64,000 nt of DNA from Alkalilacustris brevis (GCF_003350345.1 NZ_QNVJ01000064.1:248001-312000), one strand, 5' to 3'. Shown: positions 1-8,710, counted from the first letter of the stretch. The notes: a model not told the origin generated them from the letters alone. Program-made: numbers and translations.

Positions 1-163
1 CTGCCTCCGGGCCGCCGCCCGAACGATCCTCGATTTCAAGAACCTGCGCGGGGCCAAGGCCCAGCCCCTGCCCTGTCCGGCCAAGGCGCAACAGGTAGTC
101 GTCGATCAGCGCCGCCTCGGGCCCGCCACGCAGCCGGCCCACGGCACAGATATGCAGCCGCAT
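1..163 (-). CDS. rlmH: 23S rRNA (pseudouridine1915-N3)-methyltransferase RlmH, N-terminal part
   Basis: Only the first 54 codons lie in the window; the gene runs off the left edge. The N-terminus (MRLHICAVGRLRGGPE, then ALIDDYLLRLGRTGQ) matches the start of alphaproteobacterial RlmH, a small SPOUT-fold enzyme that N3-methylates pseudouridine 1915 in helix 69 of 23S rRNA in assembled ribosomes. The SAM-binding C-terminal knot is outside the window and cannot be judged. The start codon overlaps the rsfS stop codon (TGATG), so translation is probably coupled. Pairing with rsfS is a common bacterial arrangement and supports the call. Confidence 0.9.
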   Translation of the reverse strand, partial: MRLHICAVGRLRGGPEAALIDDYLLRLGRTGQGLGLGPAQVLEIEDRSGGGPEA

Positions 164-537
164 CAGGCGTCGGACGGGGCCGGGGCACCTGCGGGCGCGG
201 ACTGCCACATCTTTTCAAGCTGGTAGAAGGCACGCACCTCGGGGCGGAAGACATGCACCACCACGTCGCCCGCGTCGATCAGCACCCAGTCGCCGGCATC
301 CTTGCCCTCGCAGCGGGCGGTGAAGCCGTAATCCTGCTTGAGCCGCTCGACCAGCTTGTCCGCGATCGCCGCCACCTGACGCGAAGACCGGCCCGAGCAG
401 ATCACCATGTGATCGGCCATGGTCGAGCGCCCACCAAGATCGATCGTGACGATCTCTTCGGCCTTCTCGTCATCCAGCGTTGAAAGAATGGTGTCCAGCA
501 GCGGCACCTGCGCCGCCTGCTTCTTGCGCGCGGTCAT
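163..537 (-). CDS. rsfS: Ribosomal silencing factor RsfS
   Basis: RsfS (DUF143/Iojap family) binds ribosomal protein uL14 and blocks subunit joining in starvation. The core from LLDTILSTLDDEKAEEI through TIDLGGRST, ADHMVICSGRSSRQV and GDWVLIDAGDVVVHVF to the FYQLEKMW tail is typical, and 124 residues is a normal length. I chose the ATG at 537 because an AGGAGG motif lies 7 nt upstream. The reading frame is open further upstream (ATG at 582, or beyond), but those starts have no well-spaced ribosome site. The stop overlaps the rlmH start. A possible 20-codon upstream ORF ends on this start codon. Confidence 0.92.
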   Translation of the reverse strand: MTARKKQAAQVPLLDTILSTLDDEKAEEIVTIDLGGRSTMADHMVICSGRSSRQVAAIADKLVERLKQDYGFTARCEGKDAGDWVLIDAGDVVVHVFRPEVRAFYQLEKMWQSAPAGAPAPSDA

Positions 538-596
538 CGCCGCGCCTCCTGCTGCGGCCGGGGCATCGGCCGCCTGCTCCATGTATGACAGGACAT
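534..596 (-). CDS. Possible 20-codon upstream ORF coupled to rsfS
   Basis: An ATG at 596 follows AAGGAGG by 3 nt and opens a 20-codon frame (MSCHTWSRRP...) whose TGA overlaps the chosen rsfS ATG as ATGA. The overlap and the purine-rich motif suggest translational coupling. The peptide resembles nothing I recognise, the ribosome-site spacing is short, and the frame lies inside the longer rsfS reading frame, so it may be coincidental. Confidence 0.2.
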   Translation of the reverse strand: MSCHTWSRRPMPRPQQEARR

Positions 597-692
597 GGTC
601 CTCCTTTGTTGCGCGCCGCGCGATGCGGCACCTCGTGTTCTTCAAAAGTAGCAACGCAGCTTGTGAAACTCAACGGGCAGCCCCCCGATCAC

Positions 693-704
693 GCGCAATT
701 GCGC
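693..704. promoter_or_regulatory. 12-bp palindrome in the rsfS-leuC divergent region
   Basis: GCGCAATTGCGC is a perfect 12-bp palindrome, followed closely by a second TGCGCAAGG-like half-site at about 723-731. It lies in the 427-bp non-coding stretch between the divergent rsfS and leuC genes and could be an operator. I recognise no specific regulator for it. The rest of 538-845 shows no gene I can support. Confidence 0.25.
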
Positions 705-845
705 AAGGCGTTGCCCAAATGCGCAAGGGCCGTATTTCGGCAATCCGCACTGGGGCGCAGGCTTTGGGCCGCTCCCGCCGCCGCATATTGCGTCACGCCG
801 CAAAGACGCCTAGATACAAGCGCATGATACGCTATTTCGACATGG

Positions 846-968
846 ATGACAGGCGGCGGCTGCCCTGGCGATTTTTCGGCCTGTCTCATTCTCTTCTGGC
901 TCTGGGCTGACGGGCATTCCGCCAGCCCCGTTCAGCCATTCAGCCTTCCGCAATGGAGAGAGCCATGA
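846..968 (+). CDS. Possible 40-aa hydrophobic ORF coupled to leuC
   Basis: The frame opens at ATG 846 shortly after an in-frame stop at 825 and ends at 968, with its TGA overlapping the leuC ATG (ATGA). The product has a hydrophobic stretch, [14 protein letters not shown], containing three CTC leucine codons close together. It may be a small membrane peptide or a leucine-sensing leader for leuCD, or may not be translated at all. There is no strong ribosome site in front of it. Family membership is unknown. Confidence 0.25.
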   Translation: MTGGGCPGDFSACLILFWLWADGHSASPVQPFSLPQWREP

Positions 969-2374
969 CAGCTCCGAAGACCCTCTACGACAAGATCTGG
1001 GACGATCATCTGGTCGATCAGGCCGATGACGGCACCTGCCTGCTCTATATCGACCGCCATCTGGTGCACGAAGTGACCAGCCCGCAGGCCTTTGAAGGCC
1101 TGCGCATGACCGAGCGCAAGGTGCGCGCGCCCGAAAAGACCATCGCCGTGCCCGACCACAACGTGCCCACCACGCCCGACCGCGCCTCGGGCGTGATCGA
1201 GAACGAGGACAGCCGCATCCAGCTCGAGGCGCTGGACAAGAACGCGCGCGACTTCGGGCTGAACTACTACCCGGTGAACGATATCCGCCAGGGCATCGTG
1301 CATATCATCGGGCCTGAGCAGGGCTGGACCCTGCCGGGCATGACCATCGTCTGCGGCGACAGCCACACCGCGACGCATGGCGCCTTCGGCGCGCTGGCAC
1401 ATGGCATCGGCACCTCCGAGGTGGAGCATGTGCTGGCCACGCAGACGCTGATCCAGTCGAAATCGAAGAACATGAAGGTCGAGATCACCGGCTCGCTTCC
1501 GCCGGGTGTGACGGCCAAGGACATCACGCTGTCCGTCATCGGCCGGACCGGCACCGCCGGCGGCACCGGGCATGTGATCGAATATTGCGGCCAGGCCATT
1601 CGCGAATTGTCAATGGAAGGCCGGATGACGGTCTGCAACATGGCCATCGAGGGCGGCGCACGCGCCGGGCTGATCGCGCCTGACGAAAAGACGTTCGAGT
1701 ATATCAAGGGCCGCCCGCACGCCCCGAAAGGTGCCGCCTGGGAAACCGCGCTCGCCTGGTGGAAGACACTCAAGTCCGACGAGGGCGCGCATTGGGACAA
1801 GGTGGTCAGCTTTGACGCCTCCGAGATCGCGCCGGTCGTCACCTGGGGCACCAGCCCCGAGGACGTGCTGCCGATCACCGGCACCGTGCCCGCGCCCGAG
1901 GATTTCACAGGCGGCAAGGTCGAGGCCGCGCGCCGCTCGCTTGAATACATGGGGCTGGAGCCTGGCACCCGGCTGCAGGACATCGAGATCGACACGGTGT
2001 TCATCGGCTCGTGCACCAACGGCCGGATCGAGGATCTGCGCGCCGCCGCCGCCGTGCTGAAAGGCAAGAAGATCAAGGACGGCATCCGCGCCATGGTCGT
2101 GCCCGGCTCGGGCCTCGTGCGCGCCCAGGCTGAAAAGGAAGGGCTGTCCGACATCTTCATTGAGGCCGGGTTTGAATGGCGGATGGCCGGCTGCTCGATG
2201 TGCCTGGCGATGAACCCCGACCAGCTGGCCCCGGGCGAGCGTTGCGCCGCCACCTCGAACCGCAACTTCGAGGGCCGCCAGGGCCGCGGCGGGCGTACCC
2301 ATCTGATGAGCCCCGCCATGGCCGCCGCCGCCGCACTGACCGGCCGGCTGACCGACGTGCGCGAGCTGATGTAA
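965..2374 (+). CDS. leuC: 3-isopropylmalate dehydratase, large subunit
   Basis: LeuC with LeuD isomerises 2-isopropylmalate to 3-isopropylmalate in leucine biosynthesis (cytoplasmic 4Fe-4S hydro-lyase of the aconitase family). The 469-residue product has the family signatures [18 protein letters not shown] near residue 140 and GSCTNGR near residue 350, plus the GCSMCLAMN motif near residue 410. The three cysteines in the latter two ligate the cluster. The start at 965 is preferred over the ATG at 953 because GGAGAG lies just upstream. leuD follows 13 nt after the stop, so the two form one operon. Confidence 0.97.
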   Translation: MTAPKTLYDKIWDDHLVDQADDGTCLLYIDRHLVHEVTSPQAFEGLRMTERKVRAPEKTIAVPDHNVPTTPDRASGVIENEDSRIQLEALDKNARDFGLNYYPVNDIRQGIVHIIGPEQGWTLPGMTIVCGDSHTATHGAFGALAHGIGTSEVEHVLATQTLIQSKSKNMKVEITGSLPPGVTAKDITLSVIGRTGTAGGTGHVIEYCGQAIRELSMEGRMTVCNMAIEGGARAGLIAPDEKTFEYIKGRPHAPKGAAWETALAWWKTLKSDEGAHWDKVVSFDASEIAPVVTWGTSPEDVLPITGTVPAPEDFTGGKVEAARRSLEYMGLEPGTRLQDIEIDTVFIGSCTNGRIEDLRAAAAVLKGKKIKDGIRAMVVPGSGLVRAQAEKEGLSDIFIEAGFEWRMAGCSMCLAMNPDQLAPGERCAATSNRNFEGRQGRGGRTHLMSPAMAAAAALTGRLTDVRELM

Positions 2375-2387
2375 GGAAGGCAGAGAC

Positions 2388-2993
2388 ATGGACAAGTTCA
2401 CAACCCTCACCGGGGTCGCCGCGCCGCTGCCTATGGTCAATGTCGATACCGACATGATCATTCCCAAGCAGTTCCTGAAAACCATCAAACGTTCAGGGCT
2501 GGGCAAGAACCTCTTCGACGAGATGCGCTATGACCAGAAAGGCAACGAGATCCCCGATTTCGTGCTCAACCAGCCGGCCTATCGCAACGCCGAGATCCTT
2601 GTCGGAGGCGAGAATTTCGGCTGCGGCTCGTCGCGCGAACATGCGCCCTGGGCGCTGCTGGATTTCGGCATCCGCTGCGTAATCGCGCCCAGCTTTGCCG
2701 ACATCTTCTTCAACAACTGCTTCAAGAACGGCATCCTTCCGATCACCCTGCCGCAGGAACAGGTCGATATCCTGATGGACGACGCGCGCAAGGGCGCCAA
2801 TGCCCGCATGACCGTCGATCTGGAAAACCAGACCATCACCACCTCGGACGGGCAAACGATTGGCTTCGAGGTCGATCCGTTCCGCAAGCACTGCCTGCTC
2901 AACGGGCTGGACGATATCGGACTTACGCTCGAGAAAGTCGCCGCGATCGATGCTTTCGAGGCAAGGGCCGCCACGCTCCGGCCCTGGGTCTGA
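2388..2993 (+). CDS. leuD: 3-isopropylmalate dehydratase, small subunit
   Basis: This 201-residue protein is the swivelling domain partner of LeuC. Visible signatures are the N-terminal [15 protein letters not shown] segment and the substrate-loop motif [14 protein letters not shown] near residues 80-93. Length and order match proteobacterial LeuD. A purine-rich AAGGAAGG ribosome site precedes the ATG. It is the second gene of leuCD. A terminator-like hairpin lies 65 nt after its stop. Confidence 0.97.
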   Translation: MDKFTTLTGVAAPLPMVNVDTDMIIPKQFLKTIKRSGLGKNLFDEMRYDQKGNEIPDFVLNQPAYRNAEILVGGENFGCGSSREHAPWALLDFGIRCVIAPSFADIFFNNCFKNGILPITLPQEQVDILMDDARKGANARMTVDLENQTITTSDGQTIGFEVDPFRKHCLLNGLDDIGLTLEKVAAIDAFEARAATLRPWV

Positions 2994-3058
2994 ACTGGCG
3001 ACAAGGGTACGTACCTGGTGCCGCCTGGTGCCGGGATTGGCCGCGAATACCAGATATT

Positions 3059-3081
3059 GGGCCGCCCTGCCGGGGTGGCCC
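3059..3081 (+). terminator. Terminator-like hairpin after leuD
   Basis: GGGCCGCCC (3059-3067) can pair with GGGTGGCCC (3073-3081) in a 9-bp stem with one G-U pair and a 5-nt loop. It is followed by ATTTCATTT, a modest T-rich tract, as expected for a factor-independent terminator of the leuCD transcript. Confidence 0.65.
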
Positions 3082-3291
3082 ATTTCATTTGTTCAACCTG
3101 ATGCAAACCGGCGACAGTTTCGGCCCTCACACCAGAAAAAAATTAGCAAACCTACACAGAATGTTGCAGCCGGAAGTTAATCTGGGCAGGATTAAGGCAA
3201 AGATATGGCGCCCTGAAATGCGATATTCGGGGAAGGTCCAAACCAGGTCACGGCAAAGCACCGGGGCCGGACGCATTGAGGATGAGAGGCA

Positions 3292-4128
3292 GTGTTGACG
3301 CGGGTTCTGGGCGCTCTGGCGCGCGCATTTCTGGTATTTCTTCTGGTCACGATGCCGGCGCTCATGATGCCCGGAATCGCGACCGAGACCGCGCAGATCG
3401 TGCTGCTTTTTGCCTTTTTCGCAGCCCTGCTGACGGTTATCGAGTATTCCGCGCGCTATCCCGGCCTGATCGAGTTCCGCTACGCGCCACCCTACAACCG
3501 CATTCGCTTTCTTGCGCTCTTCCTGATCGTGCTCATGCTTTCGGCAATCGCCCGCGCGCAGCACGAACCGGGCACTCTGACGCTGTTCGTCCAGGCTGTG
3601 GGCACCCTGATCGGGCAGTCGATGGATTTCCCCTACAGCCCGGTTCGTCTGGTGACACTGATGCTGCCGGCTAGCAGTTCGGCCGAACATGTCCTGCTGG
3701 TACGCAGCGCCGCGGGGATCAGTTATTTCGTCTCGCTTTTCATGCTGATCGTTTTCGTCTGCAGCCTGCGTATCGGCGGATGGCCCGCGCGGCACAACGC
3801 TTTCAACGTCTGGGTGAACCTGCCGACATTCGATCCGACTGCCGGGGGCGATGTCGTGCTCAGGCTCGAGCGGGATGCCATGCTTAATATTGCGTTAGGG
3901 TTTTTCCTGCCATTCTTGATCCCGGCCCTCATCCTGACGGTCTCGGTCACTGTGCGTCCGGTCACACTGACCGATCCGCAAACACTGGTCTGGACAGTCG
4001 CCGCATGGGCATTCTTGCCGGCAACACTTCTGATGCGCGGGGTGGCGCTCAGCCGGATCGCGCGGATGATCCGCGAGAAACGGCGCCGCAATGGCGACAC
4101 CGAAGGCGCGGCGCTGCAACCTGTCTGA
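3292..4128 (+). CDS. Multi-spanning membrane protein, unknown function
   Basis: A 278-residue hydrophobic protein with about six predicted membrane segments: near residues 10-45 (two), 68-92, 140-165, 200-225 and 235-255. It ends with a basic cytoplasmic tail (REKRRRNG). I do not recognise a named family. It starts at GTG 3292 after GAGAGG, with a TTG one codon later as alternative. It sits immediately upstream of, and overlaps the open frame of, a secreted EEP-fold protein, and the pair may form a small operon. It could be an integral partner of that protein, but nothing here shows this. Confidence 0.7.
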   Translation: MLTRVLGALARAFLVFLLVTMPALMMPGIATETAQIVLLFAFFAALLTVIEYSARYPGLIEFRYAPPYNRIRFLALFLIVLMLSAIARAQHEPGTLTLFVQAVGTLIGQSMDFPYSPVRLVTLMLPASSSAEHVLLVRSAAGISYFVSLFMLIVFVCSLRIGGWPARHNAFNVWVNLPTFDPTAGGDVVLRLERDAMLNIALGFFLPFLIPALILTVSVTVRPVTLTDPQTLVWTVAAWAFLPATLLMRGVALSRIARMIREKRRRNGDTEGAALQPV

Positions 4129-5285
4129 CATCCAGCGAACGGGCGCCCTTCACGCGTGCGTTCTTCCTGATTCTGTCACTCTGCGCTGCACTGTTCTGCA
4201 CTGGCGCGGCGGCGGGCGACACGCTGCGTGTGGCAACCTTCAACGCCAATCTTTCGCGCAGCGGGCCGGGTCTCTTGCTGCGCGACATTCTCTCGGGGCA
4301 GGATGAGCAGATCGAGGCCGTGGCGCAGATCATCGCCGCCGCCAAGCCCGACATCCTTCTGCTCACCAAGTTCGATTACGATCATGGCGGCGTTGCGCTA
4401 AAGGCTTTTGCCCAGGCCCTGGCCGCCTGGGGCGTGGCCTATCCTTACCGTTTCGCCCTGCGCCCCAACAGCGGCGTGCGCACCGGCCTCGACATGACAG
4501 GCGACGGCCGCGAAGATACCCCCGACGATACCCAGGGTTACGGCACATTTGCCGGCCAGGGCGGCATGGCACTGCTGTCGCACCATCCGGTGGATGCGCA
4601 GGGTGTGCGCGATTTCTCGGAGTTTCTGTGGCGCGACCTGCCGGGCGCGCTTCTGCCGCGGCGCGATGGCGCACTCTTCCCCTCGGAAGAGGTGTTCGCG
4701 ATCCAGCGGCTTTCCACCACCGGGCACTGGGATGTGCCGGTGCTGCTGCCCGGGGGACAGTGGCTGCATCTCCTCGCCTTCTACGCCTCGCCGCCGGTAT
4801 TCGGCGGCCTCGAAGGGCGCAACCTGCGCCGGAACCATGACGAGGTGCGGTTCTGGAACCTGCTGCTGAGCGACGCCCTGCCGATGCCGCCGCCCGATGC
4901 CCCGTTCGTGCTGCTGGGTGATGCCAATCTCGACCCGTTCGATGGCGACGGCAAGCATGCGGCTATCCGCGCACTGCTTGCCCACCCCGCCCTTCAGGAT
5001 CCGGCGCCGCGCAGTGCCGGCGGGGCCGCGATGGCTGATGCGCCCGTCAACGAAGGGCATCGGGGCGAGGCCCCGCTTGACACTACCCACTGGCCACAGG
5101 CACGCGGCCCCGGCAACCTGCGGGTCGATTACGTGCTCCCCGCCGCCGGGCTGACACTCCGCGGGGCAGGAGTATTCTGGCCCGCCCCCGAAGACCCCGA
5201 GGCGCCGCTGCTGCGCACCCGCAGCGGCGAGGAAGCCTCGCGCCACCGGCTTGTATGGGTCGATCTGGCCCTACCCTTGCACTGA
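4005..5285 (+). CDS. Secreted endonuclease/exonuclease/phosphatase-fold protein
   Basis: The body of the protein has the EEP (DNase I-like) pattern: RVATFNANL near the N-terminus, LLLTKFDYD, GQGGMALLSHHPV, LLGDANLDPFDGDG, a DTTHWP segment, LRVDYVLP and a terminal SRHRLVWVDL. A signal peptide (RAFFLILSLCAALFC then GAAAGD) sits about 50 residues into the open frame. The start is uncertain: the ATG at 4005 overlaps the upstream gene by 124 nt; a CTG at 4125 would place the signal peptide at the N-terminus; the next GTG at 4230 would remove it. The usual metal-binding Glu of the first EEP motif appears to be Lys (LLLTKFDYD), so catalysis is uncertain. Confidence 0.75.
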   Translation: MGILAGNTSDARGGAQPDRADDPRETAPQWRHRRRGAATCLTSSERAPFTRAFFLILSLCAALFCTGAAAGDTLRVATFNANLSRSGPGLLLRDILSGQDEQIEAVAQIIAAAKPDILLLTKFDYDHGGVALKAFAQALAAWGVAYPYRFALRPNSGVRTGLDMTGDGREDTPDDTQGYGTFAGQGGMALLSHHPVDAQGVRDFSEFLWRDLPGALLPRRDGALFPSEEVFAIQRLSTTGHWDVPVLLPGGQWLHLLAFYASPPVFGGLEGRNLRRNHDEVRFWNLLLSDALPMPPPDAPFVLLGDANLDPFDGDGKHAAIRALLAHPALQDPAPRSAGGAAMADAPVNEGHRGEAPLDTTHWPQARGPGNLRVDYVLPAAGLTLRGAGVFWPAPEDPEAPLLRTRSGEEASRHRLVWVDLALPLH

Positions 5286-5452
5286 GGCCGGGCGGGTGCA
5301 GGCACATCAGCCCGGCGGCGAAGCGGGGCACATCATGCCTGCCAGGGACGGCTGACATACGCATGGCGGGGGCCCCGGTCGGCATGAAGGGCGCACCGTT
5401 TCCAAGGCCTGTGCCGGGCTGTTGGGCCTCTCCACCATCACTACGCCCGGTT

Positions 5453-5956
5453 TCAAACGCTGAAACGGTTTAGCAGGGCAGCGACCGCCCGTTCCGGCAG
5501 CTTGCCGCCGAGATGCGCATTCAGCGCCGCAAGACTTGTCCGCGCCGCCATGTCCGGGGCCATAGGCTGGCCCGGAAAGCGCCCGAACCGCGCTTCCAGG
5601 TGAAACTGCTCCAGCCGCTCTGCTTCCAACTCGGCCTTCTTGATCTGATTGCGCAGCTTCTGTTGGCCTTCGTCATCAACCGAAAAAGGCGAAGGTTTCA
5701 GCTTGCGGCGCAGGCTGCGCAGCGGCACGACCACGTCATCACGCCAGCCGGCCACCGCCGCATCGACCTGCGCCACACTGGCTGCATCGAAGGCAACGCC
5801 ATCGCGGGCACGAAACAGCAGATAAAGCGCAAGGTTGACATCCGCACTGCCCTCGTCTTGCAAGGCAAGGCAGGCTTCCTGCACCTCGGGGCTGTCGTAG
5901 AACTTCAGCGAGAAAGCCCAGAAACGCCCCGTTTCAACTTTTTGTTGCCCGGTCAT
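5453..5956 (-). CDS. TIGR02444 family protein
   Basis: A 167-residue protein beginning MTGQQKVETGRFWAF and containing YDSPEVQEACLALQDEGSAD and NLALYLLFRAR. These match the conserved start of the TIGR02444 (DUF2390) family, small proteins of unknown function found in proteobacteria. The middle region (KLRNQIKKAELEAERLEQ) is a likely coiled coil. The start at 5956 is chosen from a GAGAGGAG motif upstream; the frame remains open to 6163 without family similarity. It converges on the EEP gene; the 167 bp between them show nothing clear. Confidence 0.8.
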   Translation of the reverse strand: MTGQQKVETGRFWAFSLKFYDSPEVQEACLALQDEGSADVNLALYLLFRARDGVAFDAASVAQVDAAVAGWRDDVVVPLRSLRRKLKPSPFSVDDEGQQKLRNQIKKAELEAERLEQFHLEARFGRFPGQPMAPDMAARTSLAALNAHLGGKLPERAVAALLNRFSV

Positions 5957-6210
5957 CCGGCAACTCCTCTCTCCAGCCTCGGTCCTCGGCACCGCCAGCG
6001 CATTGGCCGGGCCGGGATCACCATGAACGAATGACGCTGCCCCCCTCAACACCCCGAGTGCAAGACCTGAATCTCGAGCGCAAGACCCGAAACCCTGCCC
6101 AGCCCGCTGGCAGGGGCCGGCGCCCCGGGTTAGGTTTGCGCCGATCTGCCCGACAGGACGCAAGCGCCAGAGTCGCGAGAGCCGCCCTTTTGAACAACCG
6201 GAGACACTCG

Positions 6211-6792
6211 ATGCCGCAACCCGCTCCCGCCGTTCTCGATTTCCTGCAACGCCGCCGCTCGTGCCCGGCCAAGATGCTGGGCCTTCCGGTGCCTGGCCGG
6301 GAAGATCTGATGCCGCTCTTGCAAGCGGCGGCGCGCAGCCCCGATCATGGCAAACTGGAGCCGTGGCGATTCATCGTTCTGGAACGCCGCGCGCTGCAAC
6401 GGCTGGCCGCACTGGCGGGCGAGTGCGGCCATGCGCTGGGGCTTGCGCCCGAGCAGGTCGAAAAGGGCGTGCGGCAATATGGCGATGCGCATCTGGCGGT
6501 GGCGGTCGTTGCCTCGCCCAGAGCATCCGAGAAGATTCCACAGATTGAGCAGCACCTGTCTGCCGGCGCGGTCTGCCTCGCGTTGCTAAATGCTGCCCTG
6601 GCCGCGGGTTGGGGGGGCAACTGGCTGAGCGGCTTTGCCAGCCATGACAGGAAGTTCTGCGAAATCGGGCTGGGGCTGGCCGAAGGCGAATTCATTGCCG
6701 GGATGATTCATATCGGCACCGCCCCCGCGCAACCGGTGCCAGAACGCCCGCGTCCGGACCTGGAAAAGATCGTGCAATGGGTCGCCGAATAG
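6211..6792 (+). CDS. Nitroreductase family protein
   Basis: A 193-residue FMN-dependent nitroreductase-fold protein resembling the short YdjA type. Signatures are the N-terminal FLQRRRSCPAKML, the FMN-phosphate-binding segment AARSPDHGKLEPWRFIVL, and a central AALAAGWGGNWLSG that lines the active site in this family. Substrate is unknown; members use NAD(P)H to reduce nitro compounds or quinone-like molecules. The start at 6211 follows a GGAGA motif; the frame is open upstream to 6031. No operon partner is evident. Confidence 0.85.
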   Translation: MPQPAPAVLDFLQRRRSCPAKMLGLPVPGREDLMPLLQAAARSPDHGKLEPWRFIVLERRALQRLAALAGECGHALGLAPEQVEKGVRQYGDAHLAVAVVASPRASEKIPQIEQHLSAGAVCLALLNAALAAGWGGNWLSGFASHDRKFCEIGLGLAEGEFIAGMIHIGTAPAQPVPERPRPDLEKIVQWVAE

Positions 6793-6815
6793 GCGGCCCC
6801 TGCGCGCCAACGCGC

Positions 6816-7100
6816 TCAGGGGCGGTGGAGATCCGAATCGAGCCTGTTGAAGATATCGATGTCGGCGACCGTGACCAGTTCGTTGATCAGCACGAAGGCC
6901 GCGATGCCCCAGCAGACCAGAGCGATGATCGTGGCCAGCTTGACCTTCTGGCGGATGTGCGGATCGACCGGCGCCGATGACGGGGTGCCCGGCACCGTTT
7001 CATTGGCTTCTTCCTGCGTCGTCAGACGCAGCGGCAGCACGATGAACAATGCCAAAAACCAGAACACCGCGAACAGCACGAAACCCGACATGATGGTCAT
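6816..7100 (-). CDS. DUF1467 family membrane protein
   Basis: A 94-residue protein with two membrane helices: VLFAVFWFLALFIVLPLRL near residues 7-25, and LATIIALVCWGIAAFVLINEL near 54-75. Between them lies a hydrophilic loop, and the pattern fits the alphaproteobacterial DUF1467 family of unknown function. Its ATG is 3 nt after the methylmalonyl-CoA epimerase stop, so they are co-transcribed. This neighbour pair recurs in alphaproteobacteria, but no functional link is established here. Confidence 0.85.
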   Translation of the reverse strand: MTIMSGFVLFAVFWFLALFIVLPLRLTTQEEANETVPGTPSSAPVDPHIRQKVKLATIIALVCWGIAAFVLINELVTVADIDIFNRLDSDLHRP

Positions 7101-7103
7101 GAC

Positions 7104-7508
7104 TCAGACCTCTTCCAACTCGATCAGGGTGCCGTTGAAATCCTTCGGGTGAAGGAACAGCACCGGCTTTCCGTGGGCGCCTATCTTGGGCTCTCCGCCG
7201 CCCAGCACCCGCGCGCCCTGCGCCAGCAGACGGTCGCGCGCAGCCGCGATATTTTCGACCTCATAGCACAGATGGTGGATGCCACCCGAGGGGTTCTTTT
7301 CAAGAAATCCGGCAATCGGGCTATTGTCGCCCAGCGGGTGCAGCAGCTCGATCTTGGTATTGGGCAATTCGATAAACACAACAGTGACGCCGTGGTCAGG
7401 CTCGTCCTGGGGTGCGGCGACGCTTGCGCCCAGCATGTCGCGATACTGCGCTGCGGCCACCTCCAGATCGGGGACGGCGATGGCGACATGGTTGAGGCGG
7501 CCAATCAT
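7104..7508 (-). CDS. mce: Methylmalonyl-CoA epimerase
   Basis: A 134-residue vicinal-oxygen-chelate protein that interconverts (R)- and (S)-methylmalonyl-CoA in propionyl-CoA assimilation. Visible metal-ligand motifs are LNHVAIAVPDL at the start, GGIHHLCYEVEN in the middle and NGTLIELEEV at the C-terminus; FLHPKDFNG is also typical. The start at 7508 is chosen from a GAGGAAG ribosome site; the frame extends to 7550. It is the first gene of a pair with DUF1467. No mutase gene is nearby. Confidence 0.92.
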   Translation of the reverse strand: MIGRLNHVAIAVPDLEVAAAQYRDMLGASVAAPQDEPDHGVTVVFIELPNTKIELLHPLGDNSPIAGFLEKNPSGGIHHLCYEVENIAAARDRLLAQGARVLGGGEPKIGAHGKPVLFLHPKDFNGTLIELEEV

Positions 7509-7703
7509 GTGAACTTCCTCGCTGAAACCGGCCAGTCCGGCCTGCATCAACGCCGCTTATGCCTGCCTGCCGCTTGACCCGCAAGCACCCCAAGCGCGGC
7601 CAGTTGGCGCAGCCCTGCGCCAGCAAGCGCGCTCTCGCAGGTTGGGGTAAAGTGGCAAAATTGCGGCAAAACCATGTCATAAACTAGCAAGTGCTTGACC
7701 TGT

Positions 7704-7719
7704 TAGTAAAAAATTACTA
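7704..7719. promoter_or_regulatory. A/T-rich perfect inverted repeat upstream of the sulfotransferase gene
   Basis: TAGTAA (7704-7709), AAAA, TTACTA (7714-7719) is a perfect 6-4-6 inverted repeat in an unusually AT-rich patch of the 254-bp mce-sulfotransferase divergent region. A TTGACC hexamer at 7695-7700 abuts it, so the repeat could be an operator overlapping a promoter for the plus-strand gene. No regulator can be named. Confidence 0.4.
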
Positions 7720-7762
7720 GGCGAAGGCGTTTTCCGGCGCGTCGCGCGCCGTTGTCTGGGCA

Positions 7763-8710
7763 GTGTTTGCGGTGAAGTTTGTTGCGATCTCCGGTTCCGG
7801 ATATTCGGGGGGCACGTTGCTGTCGCTCCTCATGTCGCAAGGGGCGGAGTGTTTCACCCTCGGACAGTTGGAACTGCTGTGGCAGGCCTGGGAGAGCGAT
7901 GCGCCCTGTCGCTGCGGGGCAAATCTGCGCGATTGCCCCGTATATGGCCCCCTTCTGGACGGGATGTTCAGCCCTTCGGCCAGCGGCGGCCTCACCCCTG
8001 CGGCGATGCGACGGCGCGGGGCCGCCTTTCTGAACTCTGCCGATCAGGTTGCCGACTGGGGCGATGTCGAGGCACGCGCACAATTACGGGCCGAGCATGA
8101 GGGCTTTCTGCACCCGCTTGCCGCCCTTCTCGACGCGACAAGCGAGACAAGCGGCGCACGTGTTCTTGTCGAGACCTCGGGTGATCCGCGCGTGGCGCTG
8201 GCGCTGGACCTGCTCGAAGGGGGTGACCTGCGCGTGCTCAACCTGCTGCGCGACCCGCGCGCGGTCGCGTGCAGCAGCTATCGGCGGGCGGGAGGGCTTG
8301 CCGCCACGTGGCGAGAGCTGCGCCGTTGGCGCCGCCGTCAGCAGCGGCTGGAACAATGGCGCCACGGTCTCGGCGCGCGCTACATGGCCCTGCGTTACGA
8401 AGATTTCACCGCCCGTCCGCGCGACACGCTGGCGAATGTGCTGCAATGGGCGGGGCTGCAAATGCCTGCGGGGCTGTTTTCAGGCCCGGACAAGGCAGCG
8501 CTTGCCACCGAAGGGCTGCATTTTGCCATTCCTGCCGATACCGGCTGCACCGCCACGCAAAACGGTCAGGTCGCGATCACCCCGCACGAAAGCTGGCGCG
8601 TGCCACGCAACGCCGCCCTGCGCGGGCTGGCGGTGGTAGCCACCTGGCCCGGCCTTCGCCGACATTACCCGCCGAACATGCGCGCGACAATCGGTCTGCC
8701 CCGCGATTGA
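7763..8710 (+). CDS. Sulfotransferase family protein
   Basis: A 315-residue PAPS-dependent sulfotransferase-like protein. The N-terminal SGSGYSGGTLLS is the P-loop-like 5'-phosphosulfate-binding loop. NLLRDPRAVACSS near residue 170 is the 3'-phosphate-binding motif with its conserved Arg and Ser, and LRYEDF follows as in many family members. The acceptor is unknown; relatives modify exported glycans or other small molecules. It starts at GTG 7763, with a second GTG three codons later. The paired cysteines CRCGANLRDCPVY near residue 50 are a feature I cannot assign. Confidence 0.8.
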   Translation: MFAVKFVAISGSGYSGGTLLSLLMSQGAECFTLGQLELLWQAWESDAPCRCGANLRDCPVYGPLLDGMFSPSASGGLTPAAMRRRGAAFLNSADQVADWGDVEARAQLRAEHEGFLHPLAALLDATSETSGARVLVETSGDPRVALALDLLEGGDLRVLNLLRDPRAVACSSYRRAGGLAATWRELRRWRRRQQRLEQWRHGLGARYMALRYEDFTARPRDTLANVLQWAGLQMPAGLFSGPDKAALATEGLHFAIPADTGCTATQNGQVAITPHESWRVPRNAALRGLAVVATWPGLRRHYPPNMRATIGLPRD

